Shown here piece by piece: positions 4,674-6,784 of a DNA stretch of 6,784 bases. Below the pieces are notes generated by a model. The model made no database searches. It had not been told where the DNA came from and saw nothing but the letters and a program-made list of their open reading frames with translations. Every line of letters begins with the position of its first letter. The stretch's first letter is position 1. The stretch is from NCBI GenBank assembly GCA_030042915.1, contig JASHYS010000027.1, positions 1 to 6,784 on the forward strand, given 5' to 3'. The translations under genes were made by a program, and so were the position numbers. The stretch comes from Acidobacteriaceae bacterium (lineage in GTDB: Bacteria; Acidobacteriota; Terriglobia; Terriglobales; Acidobacteriaceae).

Positions 4674-6152
4674 ATGTGGTTCCTGGGCATGGATGTGGGG
4701 ACGGGCGGGACGCGGGCGGTCGTGGTCGATCGCGCCGGCAAGCTGGTGGGCGCGGCGTCGTGCGATCATGCGCCGTTTCGCGCCGAACACCCGGGCTGGG
4801 CAGAGCAGGATCCCGAGGATTGGTGGCGCGCCGCACAGCAGGCAATTCGCGACGCGCTGGCTTCGACGCCCGAGCCGCGGGAGCCCATCGCGGCCATCGC
4901 CCTTACCGGCCAGATGCACGGCGCCGTGATGCTCGACGCTGCCGGCCAGGTGTTGCGTCCCGCGCTCATCTGGTGCGACACGCGTACCCAGCCCGAATGC
5001 GACTGGCTGACGCAAAAGATCGGCTACGAGCGCCTGATTGAGCTAACCTGCAATCCTGCGCTGCCCAACTTCACGCTCACCAAGCTGCTTTGGGTCAAAG
5101 CGCACCAGCCGGGGATTTTCGCCAAAATCCGTCACGTGATGTGCCCCAAAGACTATGTGCGCTATCGCCTCACGGGCGAGTTCGCCATCGACGTGCAGGA
5201 AGCGAGCGGTACGCTGCTTCTCGACGTCACGCATCGCCGCTGGTCGCGCGAAGTGGCTGAGGCAGCGGGAATCGACATGGATTGGCTGCCGCGCGTCTTC
5301 GAGTCGCCGGAGATTTGCGCGCGCATCAGCCAGAAAGCTGCGGACCTGACCGGATTGAAAGCGGGCACGCCCGTGGCCGCGGGCGCAGGCGACCAGGGCG
5401 CAGGTGCTGTGGGTATGGGAGTTCTGCAACCGGGCAGCGTTTCGGCCACCATCGGAACCTCGGGCGTTGTGTTTGCGGCTACAGCCAAGCCCACCAAAGA
5501 TCCCAAAGGCCGTTTGCACACGTTCTGCCATGCCGTTCCCGGCCTGTGGCATGTGATGGGCGTGACGCAGAGCGCCGGACTCAGCCTTAACTGGCTGCGT
5601 AGCACATTTTTTGCCGGTCAAAGCTACGACGCGCTCAGCGAGGCCGCCGCCAAGGTTCCGGCCGGCTCCGAGGGCCTGGAGTGGGCGCCGTATCTGCTGG
5701 GCGAGCGCACACCGCATCTCGACCCTGAAGTTCGCGCCGCGTTCGCGTGCATTGGTGTTAACCACACGTCGGCTCATTTTGTGCGCGCGGTGCTCGAGGG
5801 CGTAGCCTACTCGCTTCAGGACACGTTTACGCTCTTCGGCGAGCTGGGCATCCCGGTCACTGCCATCCGGCTCGGCGGCGGAGGCGCGCGCGGGGCACTG
5901 TGGCGGCGCATTCAGGCCGGTGTTTACGGCCACGCGGTCGAGGTTCTGGTGGCCGAGGAGGGTGGCGCCTTTGGTTGCGCCCTGATGGCCGGCGTGGGGG
6001 CTGGCCACTGGAAGAATCTCGATGAGGCTTGTGCTCAGGCTATCCATGTGGCGCAGCGCATCGAGCCCGATCCGGCCGACGTCGCCGCCTACAAAGCGGG
6101 ATATGCGCGCTGGCGAAAGCTGTATCCAGCGCTAAAAAGTCTTGAGAATTAG
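4674..6152 (+). CDS. xylB: Xylulokinase (FGGY carbohydrate kinase family)
   Basis: Phosphorylates D-xylulose to D-xylulose 5-phosphate with ATP, the entry of xylose into the pentose phosphate pathway; cytoplasmic. The 492 residues match E. coli XylB along the whole length: N-terminal phosphate loop GMDVGTGGT (5-13, with D7), QDPEDWW (45-51), substrate-side GQMHGA (79-84), WCDTR (100-104), CPKDYVRYRLTGEF (157-170), AGAGDQGAGAVG (236-247) with probable catalytic base D240, GTSG (261-264), GERTPH (343-348) and the adenine-site loop GGGGARG (401-407). The length is normal and nothing essential is missing. The ATG at 4674 has GAGGGG nine bases upstream (4659-4664). No isomerase, transporter or regulator is adjacent in the window. 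Its stop codon overlaps that of the convergent DUF71 gene. Another FGGY kinase specificity is possible, but GQMHGA and the close E. coli-like pattern favour xylulose. Confidence 0.93.
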   Translation: MWFLGMDVGTGGTRAVVVDRAGKLVGAASCDHAPFRAEHPGWAEQDPEDWWRAAQQAIRDALASTPEPREPIAAIALTGQMHGAVMLDAAGQVLRPALIWCDTRTQPECDWLTQKIGYERLIELTCNPALPNFTLTKLLWVKAHQPGIFAKIRHVMCPKDYVRYRLTGEFAIDVQEASGTLLLDVTHRRWSREVAEAAGIDMDWLPRVFESPEICARISQKAADLTGLKAGTPVAAGAGDQGAGAVGMGVLQPGSVSATIGTSGVVFAATAKPTKDPKGRLHTFCHAVPGLWHVMGVTQSAGLSLNWLRSTFFAGQSYDALSEAAAKVPAGSEGLEWAPYLLGERTPHLDPEVRAAFACIGVNHTSAHFVRAVLEGVAYSLQDTFTLFGELGIPVTAIRLGGGGARGALWRRIQAGVYGHAVEVLVAEEGGAFGCALMAGVGAGHWKNLDEACAQAIHVAQRIEPDPADVAAYKAGYARWRKLYPALKSLEN

Positions 6153-6784
6153 GCGTTGGCCACCAGAAAATCGGCGAATACAAAGCGGTCGCGCGTCACA
6201 ACTTCGCCGTTTTCGATGGCCAGCGGCGCCTTGAACATCGGCCCGGCGTAGACGCATGTATGAAACTCGCCGCGCTCGGCGCAGGGATCGATCCCGGGTG
6301 GAAAGTCGCGCAGCAACGCTTCATCGAATTCACGGCCTGCAAAGCCCGCCGGCAGCTTCTCAGTGTCGACGCAGGAGATTCTCGCCCGCAGGCCGCCCGC
6401 GATCATGGTGCGCGCGAGTTGATCGGTGGGGATCATCCAAAGAGGAAATAGCGGCTCCAGGCCGGTAGGCGCAAGGTTGCGTTCGCGATAAGCGCGCACA
6501 TCTTCGAGAAAGAGATCGCCGAAAGCGATGGCGTCGATGCCCTCATTCACGGCGCGTCGGCACACATCGGCCATGCGCTGCTCATACACCTCGTTGGGGC
6601 AAGGCCACGGCAGCGGAACGATCCAGAGAGGCAGTTGTGCCGCCGCAGCCTGCGCCTCGAGCACCGTGCGCCGCACGCCGTGCATGGCCACGCGGTCGAA
6701 CTGGGTGTTCAGCGTGGTCAGCAGGCCGCAGAGCTCGATCGACGCATCCTGCCGCAGCACGTGCAGCGTCCACGCGCTGTCTTT
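6149..6784 (-). CDS. DUF71/COG2102 PP-loop ATP-pyrophosphatase (diphthine--ammonia ligase family), N-terminus cut by right edge
   Basis: 211 residues are visible. At the right edge the frame reads KDSAWTLHVLRQ, the end of the PP-loop SGGKDS-A motif, so the true start lies a few tens of bases beyond the window. The GTG at 6760 is an internal valine, not a start. Further marks are HGVR (residue 36 onward), GIDAIAFGDLFLEDVRAYRE, LEPLFPLW and, near the C-terminus, ERGEFHTCVYAGPMF, all conserved in this family. PP-loop enzymes adenylate a carboxylate or similar group, then displace AMP. Eukaryotic and archaeal Dph6 amidates diphthine on EF2, but bacteria lack diphthamide. Comparative genomics of DUF71 has proposed a B12-salvage role for some bacterial members. 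The substrate here is unknown. The gene is convergent with xylB, their stops sharing 6149-6152. Confidence 0.87.
   Translation of the reverse strand, partial: KDSAWTLHVLRQDASIELCGLLTTLNTQFDRVAMHGVRRTVLEAQAAAAQLPLWIVPLPWPCPNEVYEQRMADVCRRAVNEGIDAIAFGDLFLEDVRAYRERNLAPTGLEPLFPLWMIPTDQLARTMIAGGLRARISCVDTEKLPAGFAGREFDEALLRDFPPGIDPCAERGEFHTCVYAGPMFKAPLAIENGEVVTRDRFVFADFLVANA

Noticed and set aside
5043..6047. Long minus-strand open frame (334 codons) opposite xylB
   Set aside because: It is wholly covered by a full-length xylulokinase with every family motif. Its composition is that of an antisense shadow.
6149..6760. Reading the DUF71 gene as complete, starting with GTG at 6760
   Set aside because: The frame continues upstream as KDSAWTLH, part of the essential PP-loop, so the gene is cut by the window edge rather than starting there.

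Overview
This is a GC-rich bacterial chromosomal window with ordinary, densely packed genes and no mobile element, RNA gene or CRISPR array that I can see. The envelope gene points to a diderm. The exported BamD-like protein with a lysine-rich start and long proline/alanine tail, and the short UvrC-like protein with its particular C-terminus, suggest Acidobacteriota (Terriglobia-type). That placement is an inference from remembered gene style, not a search.

Minus-strand block, read right to left (4508 to 1): a small secreted protein of unknown function, a UvrC-like protein lacking the C-terminal nuclease half, ribulose-phosphate 3-epimerase (rpe), and a BamD-like outer-membrane assembly factor ending at a strong hairpin (276-302). 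The first codons of valyl-tRNA synthetase (valS) follow and run off the left edge. Gaps of 57-77 bp make uvrC-like/rpe/bamD a plausible operon. valS is set apart by the hairpin and a structured leader.

Plus-strand gene: a full-length xylulokinase (xylB, 4674-6152), divergent from the secreted-protein gene across a 165-bp region holding promoter candidates for both directions. At its 3' end xylB meets a minus-strand DUF71/COG2102 ATP-pyrophosphatase whose N-terminus is cut by the right edge. The two stop codons overlap by 4 bp.

Functionally, XylB makes D-xylulose 5-phosphate and Rpe interconverts it with D-ribulose 5-phosphate, so both feed the pentose phosphate pathway, but they are on opposite strands and not co-transcribed. 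The other genes serve translation (valS), the envelope (bamD), probable DNA repair (uvrC-like) and an unresolved PP-loop function.

I do not find a convincing wholly new system. The leads most worth following are the half-length UvrC-like protein, with an intact cysteine cluster and UvrB-binding motif but an altered GIY-YIG core, and the two potentially competing hairpins in the valS leader.
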